This document shows, one piece after another, positions 1 through 5,788 of a DNA stretch of 5,795 nucleotides. Location of the stretch: positions 1-5,795 of the forward strand of contig JAITDF010000036.1 of NCBI GenBank assembly GCA_031282705.1. The letters run 5' to 3'. How positions within the stretch are numbered: the first letter of the stretch is position 1; every line of letters begins with the position of its first letter. The translations under genes were made by a program, and so were the position numbers. The notes under the pieces are model-generated. The model was not told where the DNA came from, did not search any database, and saw only the letters and a list, made by a program, of their open reading frames with translations. This stretch comes from Opitutaceae bacterium (GTDB taxonomy: Bacteria > Verrucomicrobiota > Verrucomicrobiia > Opitutales > Opitutaceae).

Positions 1-2826
1 GCCGCCGCCGCCGCCGGCCCGGCCTCGCGCCACGCGTTTCAACTCCACGATTGCGAGCGCGCCCAGCACGATCAGCGCCACCGTGGAGCCCAGCGCCTTC
101 ACCACCGGAATCCGGCTCAGCGCCAGCACGCCGAACGACGCCGCCGTCGTCAGCGCCGACAGCCGGATGGACGGCGGCGGCTCCTCCCCGCGGGCATCGT
201 TCTCCGCGTCGAAAATCGCGTAGTTGTGGCTCAGGCAGACCCCGAGAAACGCACCCAGCAGATGAAACAAATTCAAGGTCTGCCCCGCCAGCCCGAGCAC
301 GCCAAACGCAAACAGGCACGACCCCACCGGCGTCGCGAAAATCCGCGTGCCGCGCCCCACGCCGTAAATCACCCACATGCTCAGCCCCACCAGCGCCAGC
401 CCGAGCGCGCTCAACCGCAGCGCCGACACGCGATACCGCGCGAACAGGCGGTTCAGCGTCTCCAGCTGGTCGAGGCCGATGGTGCCCGACCCGGCCGGCG
501 GCTCCGCGCCCGGCGCGTGATTCGCCACGGTCAAAAACCAGCATCCGCCCGGCGCCGTTGACATCAGCAGCGCCACCCGCCCACGCAACGCCTCCGCCAG
601 CGCGCGCACCGCGCCGTCGTAGCCGCGCGAATCCAGCGCAGCGCCGCCCGGCAGGCCGCCGGTGCCGGTGCCGCCGTCGCCGTCGCCGCCGCCGTCGCCG
701 GCGGCCTGCCGGGCGGCCGCCGCGTCCGCCCGCCCGCGCCACGCCGCGAAAAACGGCGCGAACTCCGCCGCGTCAAACTCCCGCCGCTCCAGCGCCGCGC
801 GGAATTTTTCCGCGAAACCCCCGCGCTCCAGCGCCGCCAGCCGCGCGTCCGCCGCGTCCCAGTCCCCCGGCAGCGGCAGCGCCTGCCCCAGCGACGCCGC
901 CGCGCCCCCCGGAAACGCCTCCGCGTGCCACGCGAAAAACCGCTCCAGCGCCTCCCGCGCCGCGCCCGGCGTCGCGCCGCGCGTCAGGTAAACCGTGCGC
1001 CGCGCCGATTCCCCGAACAACCCCCGCAACTCCAGCGCCTCGCGCCGCAGCTCCGGGACCGGGATTTCCAGCTCGCGGATGTCGTCGCGCCAATGCAGCA
1101 GCCACGGCCCGCCCAGCGCCGCCGCCGCGATGGCGCCCAGCGCCGCCGCCGCCGCCGCGCGCCCGCGCCGCGACGGGCGCGCCTGCGCCCGCGCAAACGC
1201 CCGCGTCCGCATGAACGGCTCGCGCACCTGCGCGAACCACAGCACCGCCGCCGCCAGCGCCGCCAGCAGCCCCGCGCTCACAAACACGCCGAGCTGGCGG
1301 ATCAGCGGCAGGTCGGAAAACATCAGCAGCGAAAACCCGATGACCGTGGTCAGCGCGCTCCCCAGCAGCGGCTTCGCCAGCCGGCGCGCCTTTTCGCCAT
1401 AATGCTCGCCCGGATGCAGCGGCGGCTGGAGATAAAGATAAAACCCGTAGTCAACCGCCACGCCCGCCAGCAGCGAGCCGATGACAAACACCAGCACGTG
1501 CACGCGCTCAAACGCCAGCGTCGCCGCCACCCACGCCCCGAGCATCGCGCCCAGCACGACCGGGGCGAGATGCAGCGCCTTCGGCATCCGCCGCAGGCAG
1601 GCCGCCGCCACCCCGAGCACCGCCGCGAGCGAAAGCACGTTGAGCAGCGACATCTCGTGCCGGATGCGGCGGCTGTTTTCCTCCGCGAACCGCGCGATGC
1701 CCGTCCACCGCAGCGACACCCCCGGCTCCACCGCGCGCGCCGCCGCCAGCGCCTCCGCCACGGCGTCGAACACCGGCTCCTGCCCCGCGGCGTCCATCGG
1801 CTTGTCGCGCGTCAGCGCCCACACCAGCGACACCCCCGCCGGCGCCGCCGGCTCCCCGCCCGCCGCCATCACCGTCTCCACCAGCCCCGGCAGCAGCAGC
1901 AACGGGTCCGCCGGCAGCACCTCTTGAAACGCCAGCGCCTCCGGCCGCGTCAGAAACCGCTCCAGCTCCGCCGCCGCCCGCTCCGCCAGCCAGCCGGAAA
2001 AATCCGCCGCCGCGCCCGCCGCCGCCAACGCCGGCTCCTCCGCCGCCGCCGGCACCAACGCCACCGACTCCACCGCCACCGGCTCCACCGCCGCCGACGC
2101 AGCCGCCACCGCCGCCGGCGCGCCGTTTTGGGCGTCCGCTGAGGGCTTGTTCGACGGAGGCGGCGGGGCCGGCTCCGCCGCCTCCGCCGCCTCCAACGGT
2201 GCCGGCTCCAACGGCGGCACCGGCGTCGCCGCCGCAGCCGGTGCCAACGCCGCCGCAGCAGCTGCCGCCGGCGGTGCGCCGCTTTGGGATTTGTCCATTT
2301 CCCCATTGGGATTTTTTTGGGATTTGGGATTTTGGGATTTGGGATTTTCCACCTGGGATTTGGGATTTGCCGCCGCCGGCGGCCTCTGCGCCGCCTCGAA
2401 CTCCCGCCGCTTCCCCGCCAGCCAGCCGGGCAGCAGCAACTCCAGCCGCCGCTCAAAAACGTGCCGGCCCAGCGCGTCGCGCGCACGGGTGTCGCCCGCC
2501 GCCTCCACCTCGGCAAACGCCGGCGACGCGCGCAGCGCCCCGGCAAACGCCGCCGCCGCCCCGTCCTCCCGCGCGCCGCCGCCGTGCGCACCGCCGCCGC
2601 CGCCGTCCGGCGCGTGCAATGCGAACAGCGCCACGCGGGCCTGCCGGTCGTTCGCCAGCGAGCGCACCACCGCCAGTTCCGCCGCCTGTTCCCCGTCCGG
2701 GACCAAGTCGAGGAGATCGTGCGAGATCTTTTGCGAGAAATCCAGCGACCACAGCCACGCCACGCCTGACAACGCCCCCGCCAGGAGCAGCAGACGCGCG
2801 AGCCATTTCTGTTTCAGGGGATTCAT
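1..2826 (-). CDS. MMPL/RND-superfamily predicted exporter (COG4258-like), C-terminal end outside window
   Basis: The minus-strand frame from ATG at 2826 is open for 942 codons to the window edge, with no stop. A GGGAGG Shine-Dalgarno lies 6 nt before the ATG. The product has the duplicated MMPL architecture: TM1 (about residues 11-28), a first periplasmic domain beginning SHDLLDLVPDGEQAAEL, TM2-6 (about 394-532), TM7 (about 555-575), a second periplasmic domain, then TM8-12. TM4 carries the proton-relay motif GVAVDY (D459, Y460); the equivalent TM10 motif reads LSHNY (N868, Y869). Family members are inner-membrane, proton-driven exporters of lipids or lipid-linked polyenes; the substrate here is unknown. 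The protein is longer than the usual 770-850 residues because of low-complexity insertions at about 154-274 (NPKSQ repeats, then Ala/Pro/Glu-rich) and about 709-730 (Gly/Asp/Thr-rich). All 12 predicted TM segments are inside the window, so only a short tail should be missing. It is divergent from dnaA and probably the first gene of its transcript. The fold assignment is firm; the subfamily is inferred from motif memory. Confidence 0.85.
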   Translation of the reverse strand, partial: MNPLKQKWLARLLLLAGALSGVAWLWSLDFSQKISHDLLDLVPDGEQAAELAVVRSLANDRQARVALFALHAPDGGGGGAHGGGAREDGAAAAFAGALRASPAFAEVEAAGDTRARDALGRHVFERRLELLLPGWLAGKRREFEAAQRPPAAANPKSQVENPKSQNPKSQKNPNGEMDKSQSGAPPAAAAAAALAPAAAATPVPPLEPAPLEAAEAAEPAPPPPSNKPSADAQNGAPAAVAAASAAVEPVAVESVALVPAAAEEPALAAAGAAADFSGWLAERAAAELERFLTRPEALAFQEVLPADPLLLLPGLVETVMAAGGEPAAPAGVSLVWALTRDKPMDAAGQEPVFDAVAEALAAARAVEPGVSLRWTGIARFAEENSRRIRHEMSLLNVLSLAAVLGVAAACLRRMPKALHLAPVVLGAMLGAWVAATLAFERVHVLVFVIGSLLAGVAVDYGFYLYLQPPLHPGEHYGEKARRLAKPLLGSALTTVIGFSLLMFSDLPLIRQLGVFVSAGLLAALAAAVLWFAQVREPFMRTRAFARAQARPSRRGRAAAAAALGAIAAAALGGPWLLHWRDDIRELEIPVPELRREALELRGLFGESARRTVYLTRGATPGAAREALERFFAWHAEAFPGGAAASLGQALPLPGDWDAADARLAALERGGFAEKFRAALERREFDAAEFAPFFAAWRGRADAAAARQAAGDGGGDGDGGTGTGGLPGGAALDSRGYDGAVRALAEALRGRVALLMSTAPGGCWFLTVANHAPGAEPPAGSGTIGLDQLETLNRLFARYRVSALRLSALGLALVGLSMWVIYGVGRGTRIFATPVGSCLFAFGVLGLAGQTLNLFHLLGAFLGVCLSHNYAIFDAENDARGEEPPPSIRLSALTTAASFGVLALSRIPVVKALGSTVALIVLGALAIVELKRVARGRAGGGGG
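643..717. repeat. 20-bp perfect inverted repeat within the exporter coding region
   Basis: The arm at 643-662 is the exact reverse complement of the arm at 698-717, with a 35-nt GCC/GTC-rich spacer. It lies wholly inside the exporter frame and encodes the Gly/Asp/Thr-rich segment near residues 704-728, flanked by AARQAAGD on one side and GLPGGAA on the other. A perfect 20-bp stem is unlikely to be forced by the protein sequence. It may be a small inserted palindromic element, or it may form a strong mRNA hairpin. Confidence 0.85.
2286..2368. repeat. AT-rich GGGATTT minisatellite inside the exporter gene
   Basis: Eight copies of GGGATTT (AAATCCC on the coding strand) start at 2286, 2308, 2319, 2326, 2334, 2341, 2355 and 2362. 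The central four alternate 7 and 8 nt, giving a 15-nt higher-order unit that stays in frame. It encodes residues 154-181, with NPKSQ pentapeptides separated by short variants. The base composition breaks sharply from the surrounding GCC/CCG-rich DNA, which suggests an acquired or expanded repeat tolerated in a periplasmic loop. Four G3 tracts at 2319-2343 with 4-5 nt loops could form a G-quadruplex on the plus strand (inference). Confidence 0.9.
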
Positions 2827-2832
2827 GGTTTG

Positions 2833-2838
2833 CCTCCC
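2833..2838 (-). promoter_or_regulatory. Ribosome binding site of the exporter gene
   Basis: Read on the minus strand this is GGGAGG, a near-consensus Shine-Dalgarno, with 6 nt between it and ATG 2826. It fixes the start of the exporter frame. Neither of the two plus-strand genes has a comparably placed site. Confidence 0.75.
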
Positions 2839-3011
2839 ACGGAACACTTGGGCCGGCTGCGCCGCAACCGAAATAGCCCGGAGAAACTTTGGCCGGGCGC
2901 AACCCAAGGCGGTCTCCCCGCGCCGCCGCGCGCCCTCTTTTTCCTGCGTTCCCTCTGAAAAAACCCGCCACAAAAAACCCCCGCGCCCTTGCAACCAAAA
3001 AACGAAAAAAC

Positions 3012-3020
3012 TTATCCTCA
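3012..3020 (+). promoter_or_regulatory. DnaA box-like site (one mismatch)
   Basis: TTATCCTCA differs from the TTATNCACA consensus at one position. It lies 7 bp from the perfect inverted box at 3028-3036, so the two face each other as a pair. Confidence 0.5.
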
Positions 3021-3027
3021 TTCCGCC

Positions 3028-3036
3028 TGTGAATAA
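3028..3036 (-). promoter_or_regulatory. Perfect DnaA box
   Basis: TGTGAATAA on the plus strand is TTATTCACA on the minus strand, an exact match to TTATNCACA. It is the centre of the small cluster at 3012-3047. Confidence 0.7.
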
Positions 3037-3038
3037 CT

Positions 3039-3047
3039 TGTGGGAAA
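3039..3047 (-). promoter_or_regulatory. Degenerate DnaA box-like site
   Basis: On the minus strand this reads TTTCCCACA, two mismatches from consensus but keeping the CCACA half. It is listed only because it sits 2 bp from the perfect box at 3028-3036 in the same orientation. Confidence 0.3.
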
Positions 3048-3311
3048 GTTGCTCTTGCCCCGCCGTTTTTCTTTGCCGTTATTTGCGCCCTTCCTTTGCA
3101 TCCGCTCCGCGCCTTCAGGTTCTTTCACACATTCCATCCTCGGCTTCCGGCCGGCGCCCAGAGAACAGCATGATATTAAGCAGGGCATCAATATCTTACA
3201 AAACAACATTCTTCATCCCCCCTTCCTTGATGCCCGCCGCGACAATTTTTCCCTGCGCCCCCTGTCCCGAAGCAGAGATTGCGATGTGTCCTAAAGCCCG
3301 CAGATGCGTTT

Positions 3312-3320
3312 TGTGAATAA
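3312..3320 (-). promoter_or_regulatory. dnaA: Perfect DnaA box just before dnaA
   Basis: TGTGAATAA (TTATTCACA on the minus strand) is identical to the box at 3028-3036 and ends 23 nt before the dnaA ATG. At this distance bound DnaA would cover the 5' leader or promoter, consistent with the autorepression known for dnaA in other bacteria. The regulatory role is inferred. Confidence 0.65.
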
Positions 3321-3343
3321 ATTCATCAACTCTCATTCAGGAC

Positions 3344-4747
3344 ATGCCATCACTTGCCACGACCAACCCTCTTTGGGGCACCATCAAATCCGATCTGAAA
3401 ACCCTCTTTCCCGAGGATGTCTTTCAACTCTGGTTTGAGCCCATTGTGTGCCTCGACGCCAACGACGACACCCTCACGCTCGGCGTCCCCAATGACTTTG
3501 CCGCCATCTGGATCAGCGACAATTACCTCGACCTCATCGGCCGGCGCCTCCGCCTCGCGACCGGTCGCGACATCGCCATCTCGTTCAAGACCCACAAGCC
3601 TTCCGGCGCCGGCGCATCCGCGCCCGCCGGCCGGCTGGCCGCCCCCGACGCCGCCGCCCCCGCCGCGCAACCCCACCTCCGCCGGCACGGAACCTCCACC
3701 CGCCCCCCCCATCCGCCGCCCGCCGCCGCCTCGTCCCTCAACCCCCGCAACACCTTCGAAAACTACGTCGTCGGCTCCAGCAACCAGATGGCCCACGCCG
3801 CCGCGCTCGCCGTCGTCCGGGCGCCCGCCCAAGCCTACAACCCGCTCTTCATTTATGGCGAGACCGGGCTCGGCAAAACCCACCTCATGCACGCCATCGG
3901 GCATGCCATCCTCCAGAAAAACCCCCACGCCAAAGTCGCCTACCTCTCCACCGAAAAATTCACCAACGAGTTCATCCAGGCCCTCCAGGAAAACGCCCTG
4001 GCCAAGTTCCGCCAGCGCTACCGCCACGTCGATGTCCTCCTGATCGACGACGTCCAGTTCCTCGGCGGAAAGGAGCGCATCCAGGAGGAGTTCTTCCACA
4101 CCTTCAACGAACTCTTCGAGTCGCAAAAACAAATCGTCCTCTCCAGCGACCGCCACGCCTCGGAAATCCAGAAACTTGAGGCCCGCCTCGTCTCCCGCTT
4201 CGAGTGGGGGCTGCCCGCCGACATCCAGGCGCCCGACTACGAAACCCGCCTCGCCATCCTTCGCACCAAGGCGGTCGCCTTCAAACTGGACCTCCCCGAC
4301 GACGTCGCCGCCTTCATCGCGAAAAACTTCGCGAAAAACATCCGCCGCCTCGAAGGCGCGCTCCTCAAGGTCGCCTCCCACGCCAACCTCGGCAACCCCA
4401 TCGACCTGCCCACCATCGAAACCCTCCTCCAGGACCTCCTCATGGAGCAGGCGCAAAACCGCCTCACCATCGAGGTCATCCAGAAACGCGTCGCCGACCA
4501 CTACCAGATCCGGCACCTGGACATGACCAGCAAACGCCGCCCCGCCAACATCGCCTTCGCCCGCCAGGTCGCCATGTATCTCTCCCGCCTGCTCACCAAG
4601 CACCCCTTGCAGGAAATCGGCGACGCCTTCGGCGGCCGCGACCACGGCACCGTCATCCACGCCGTGAAAACCGTGGAAAACATGATGGAGCAGGACGCCT
4701 CCGCCCGCGGCAGCGTCGAATACCTGAAAGCCCAGCTCTCGCGCTGA
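3344..4747 (+). CDS. dnaA: Chromosomal replication initiator protein DnaA
   Basis: A 467-aa AAA+ ATPase that binds DnaA boxes, melts the origin and helps load the replicative helicase. Domain I is residues 1-85 (LFPEDVFQLWFEPI; WISDNYLDLI). Domain II is a Pro/Ala-rich linker, about 86-131. Domain III has Walker A GETGLGKT (172-179), Walker B VLLIDDVQFL (231-240), sensor 1 around SSDR (267-270), the box VII segment RLVSRFEWGL with candidate arginine finger R285, and sensor 2 NIRRLEGAL (332-340). Domain IV is about 371-467, with the signature GGRDHGTVIHA (430-440). The length equals that of E. coli DnaA. Position 435 is Gly where most homologues have Thr. ATG 3344 is the only sensible start, since domain I begins at once and a stop lies 30 nt upstream in frame. 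AGGA is only 1 nt before the ATG, too close for normal Shine-Dalgarno pairing. A C8 run (3703-3710) in the linker does not break the frame. Confidence 0.98.
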   Translation: MPSLATTNPLWGTIKSDLKTLFPEDVFQLWFEPIVCLDANDDTLTLGVPNDFAAIWISDNYLDLIGRRLRLATGRDIAISFKTHKPSGAGASAPAGRLAAPDAAAPAAQPHLRRHGTSTRPPHPPPAAASSLNPRNTFENYVVGSSNQMAHAAALAVVRAPAQAYNPLFIYGETGLGKTHLMHAIGHAILQKNPHAKVAYLSTEKFTNEFIQALQENALAKFRQRYRHVDVLLIDDVQFLGGKERIQEEFFHTFNELFESQKQIVLSSDRHASEIQKLEARLVSRFEWGLPADIQAPDYETRLAILRTKAVAFKLDLPDDVAAFIAKNFAKNIRRLEGALLKVASHANLGNPIDLPTIETLLQDLLMEQAQNRLTIEVIQKRVADHYQIRHLDMTSKRRPANIAFARQVAMYLSRLLTKHPLQEIGDAFGGRDHGTVIHAVKTVENMMEQDASARGSVEYLKAQLSR

Positions 4748-4813
4748 ACATTCCGCCTTTCCAATTTTCCGATTGTTGCGAAACGCCCCGCCCGCCGGCA
4801 CCGGCGCTCCTGC

Positions 4814-4827
4814 CTTAAACTTAAACT
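4814..4827. repeat. Hexamer tandem repeat, left of the inverted-repeat element
   Basis: Two and a bit copies of CTTAAA directly abut the left end of the element at 4828. The same 14 bp recurs to the right of the element at 4931-4944, so the element is bracketed by a direct repeat. Confidence 0.6.
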
Positions 4828-4919
4828 CTGATGTTACGCGGAACCGTCCGTTCTCTTTCTCTTTCCTCTTTCGTCAGGTGTAAGCCGGCAGAAAGAGGAA
4901 CGAGAACGCGTAACATCAG
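4828..4919. repeat. 92-bp inverted-repeat (MITE-like) element between dnaA and the next gene
   Basis: The ends are perfect 13-bp inverted copies: CTGATGTTACGCG at 4828-4840 and its complement at 4907-4919. A second arm pair lies inside: 4857-4872 against 4891-4906, 15 of 16 matching, pyrimidine-rich on the left. An 18-nt apical loop at 4873-4890 and a one-sided 16-nt bulge complete a long hairpin. No T-run follows, so it is not a standard intrinsic terminator, although it could end or stabilise the dnaA transcript. The 13-bp end recurs at 5678-5690, which marks a dispersed repeat family. No coding capacity was seen. Calling it a mobile element is inference. Confidence 0.7.
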
Positions 4920-4945
4920 TTCAACTTCAACTTAAACTTAAACTT
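4920..4945. repeat. Hexamer tandem repeat, right of the inverted-repeat element
   Basis: Two TTCAAC units are followed by two TTAAAC units and a partial one. The second half repeats the tract at 4814-4827. The tract runs up to the possible TTG start codon at 4944, so it forms the 5' leader of the following gene. Confidence 0.65.
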
Positions 4946-4955
4946 GACTCCCCCC

Positions 4956-5561
4956 GTGAGCCTCACACCCGAACAAAAAAACGCCGTCGCCTCCTGGGTT
5001 GCCGCCGGAGACAGCCTCTCCGACGTGCAGAAAAAACTCACCGCGCAATTCAAGATTTCCATGACCTACATGGACGTCCGCTTCCTGGTGGACGATCTGG
5101 GCCTCACGCTCAAGGACGCCGCGCCCCCGCCGGCCCCCGCCGCGCCCCCGCCGTCTCCGCAAGCCGGCCCCGCCGCGCGCCCGGACTTCCCCAACCGCGC
5201 CCCGCTGGACGAAGACGAAGCCTTTGAACCCGCGGCCGACGACCAGCAAACCCGGCCCGCCTCCATGTCCGGCGGGCTCGACGACGATGACGCCGCAGCC
5301 GACGACGACGGGATGCCCGAATCCGAAGCCGGCGCCGCCTCCGCCGTGCGCGTCGAAGTGGACAACGTCACCCTCATCCCCGGCGCGCTGGCCAGCGGCG
5401 GCGTCACCTTCAGCGACGGCGTGACCGGCAAGTGGATCGTGGACAACTACGGCCGCCCCGGCTTCACGCAAATCAGCAAACCCGACTACCGCCCCACCGC
5501 GGCCGACGCCGACGCCTTCATGCGCCAGCTCGGCGCCGCGCTCCAAAAACGCGGATACTGA
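4956..5561 (+). CDS. Conserved-looking hypothetical protein, two small domains joined by an acidic low-complexity linker
   Basis: A 201-aa protein of unknown function. Residues 1-54 (SLTPEQKNAVASWVAAGDSL..., then MTYMDVRFLVDDLGLTL) look helical and resemble a helix-turn-helix-like segment. Residues 55-82 are Pro/Ala-rich, and 83-128 are strongly acidic with Asp runs. Residues 129-201 form a compact C-terminal domain with VEVDNVTLIPGALASGGVTF, SDGVTGKWIVDNYGRPGF and a terminal helix ending LQKRGY. No signal peptide or TM segment is seen, so it is probably cytoplasmic. I chose GTG 4956 because the product then begins M-S-L-T-P-E-Q, which fits how I remember relatives starting; an in-frame TTG at 4944 would add four residues. 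No Shine-Dalgarno precedes either start. It is co-oriented with dnaA, but the 208-bp repeat-bearing gap argues against a tight operon. The name-free resemblance to Opitutaceae proteins is from memory and was not checked. Confidence 0.8.
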   Translation: MSLTPEQKNAVASWVAAGDSLSDVQKKLTAQFKISMTYMDVRFLVDDLGLTLKDAAPPPAPAAPPPSPQAGPAARPDFPNRAPLDEDEAFEPAADDQQTRPASMSGGLDDDDAAADDDGMPESEAGAASAVRVEVDNVTLIPGALASGGVTFSDGVTGKWIVDNYGRPGFTQISKPDYRPTAADADAFMRQLGAALQKRGY

Positions 5562-5586
5562 CCCATCAAGCACGCGGCGGCACCAT

Positions 5587-5635
5587 CGCCCCCGCCCAAG
5601 CCGGCAGGCGAAGCAGGCGGGAGCGTATTTTATTC
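5587..5635 (+). terminator. Probable intrinsic terminator of the hypothetical gene
   Basis: The arm CGCCCCCGCC (5587-5596) pairs with GGCGGGAGCG (5616-5625) at 9 of 10 positions across a 19-nt loop. A T-rich tail, TATTTTATTC (5626-5635), follows. It begins 26 nt after the stop codon at 5561. The loop is long and the tail is interrupted by A, so efficiency is uncertain. Confidence 0.5.
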
Positions 5636-5703
5636 ACCTTTGTCGGACTTATTCTGCTGTATTTCAATTTATCCTAACTGATGTTACGCGGTTCCGTCGT
5701 ACC

Positions 5704-5721
5704 GCAGGTTTCCAAACCTGC
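5704..5721. repeat. REP-like palindrome A
   Basis: GCAGGTTT-CC-AAACCTGC is a perfect palindrome with 8-bp arms. It is preceded by CGTACC, so the unit spans 5698-5721. It is the inverted partner of the palindrome at 5771-5788. Confidence 0.8.
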
Positions 5722-5770
5722 TTAAAACTCACGCTTGGCCGCGAACCCGCAATCAGGCATGAGCTTCGGA

Positions 5771-5788
5771 GCAGACTTGGAAGTCTGC
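5771..5788. repeat. REP-like palindrome B
   Basis: GCAGACTT-GG-AAGTCTGC is a perfect palindrome with 8-bp arms. It is followed by GGTACG, which mirrors the CGTACC before palindrome A. On the opposite strand the unit equals palindrome A's unit except for two bases in each arm, and those changes preserve pairing. Confidence 0.8.

Larger units (their letters stand above)
2827..3343. other. Divergent intergenic region: candidate oriC / dnaA control region
   Basis: This 517-bp region separates the divergent exporter and dnaA starts. It is less GC-rich than the genes. It holds two perfect DnaA boxes (3028-3036, 3312-3320), one single-mismatch box (3012-3020) and a weaker one (3039-3047). Next to the cluster are four A6 tracts (2958-2963, 2972-2977, 2997-3002, 3005-3010), which could bend the DNA. 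An AT-richer stretch at about 3170-3215 could serve as an unwinding element. Bacterial origins often lie beside dnaA, so oriC is plausible, but three clustered boxes is few and the strand-skew evidence (see findings) does not support a switch here. I found no promoter hexamers I would defend, and no credible small gene. Confidence 0.45.

Noticed and set aside
51..2142. Several plus-strand Arg/Ala/Pro-rich frames (51-1214, 925-2142 and others)
   Set aside because: They are antisense shadows of the exporter, whose frame alone shows TM segments, MMPL motifs and a good ribosome binding site.
3123..3131. TTTCACACA as a further DnaA box
   Set aside because: It has two mismatches in the TTAT half and stands apart from the cluster.
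3172..3195. GATATT...AATATC inverted pair as an operator
   Set aside because: The arms are only 6 bp with a 12-nt spacer in AT-richer DNA, which is not distinguishable from chance.
3018..3294. Short frames in the dnaA upstream gap (3018-3209 minus, 3040-3294 plus)
   Set aside because: They have no ribosome binding site or recognisable domain and cover the DnaA boxes. Chance frames in a lower-GC gap are likely.
2147..3316. Plus-strand 389-codon frame running into the dnaA upstream region
   Set aside because: Its composition is low-complexity Ala/Ser/Pro; it overlaps the exporter start and the DnaA box region and has no recognisable fold.
3350..4801. Long minus-strand reading frame (483 codons) opposite dnaA
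   Set aside because: It mirrors the dnaA codons almost end to end, with Gly/Val/Glu-rich composition and no domain motif. It is a by-product of C-ending codons on the dnaA strand.
4789..4810. GCCGGCACCGGC hairpin after dnaA as a terminator
   Set aside because: The stem is only 5 bp and is not followed by a T-run.
5598..5607. AAGCCGGCAG shared with the loop of the 92-bp element (4882-4891)
   Set aside because: It is a 10-base GC-rich match with no matching flanks and may be chance. It was not treated as a repeat.
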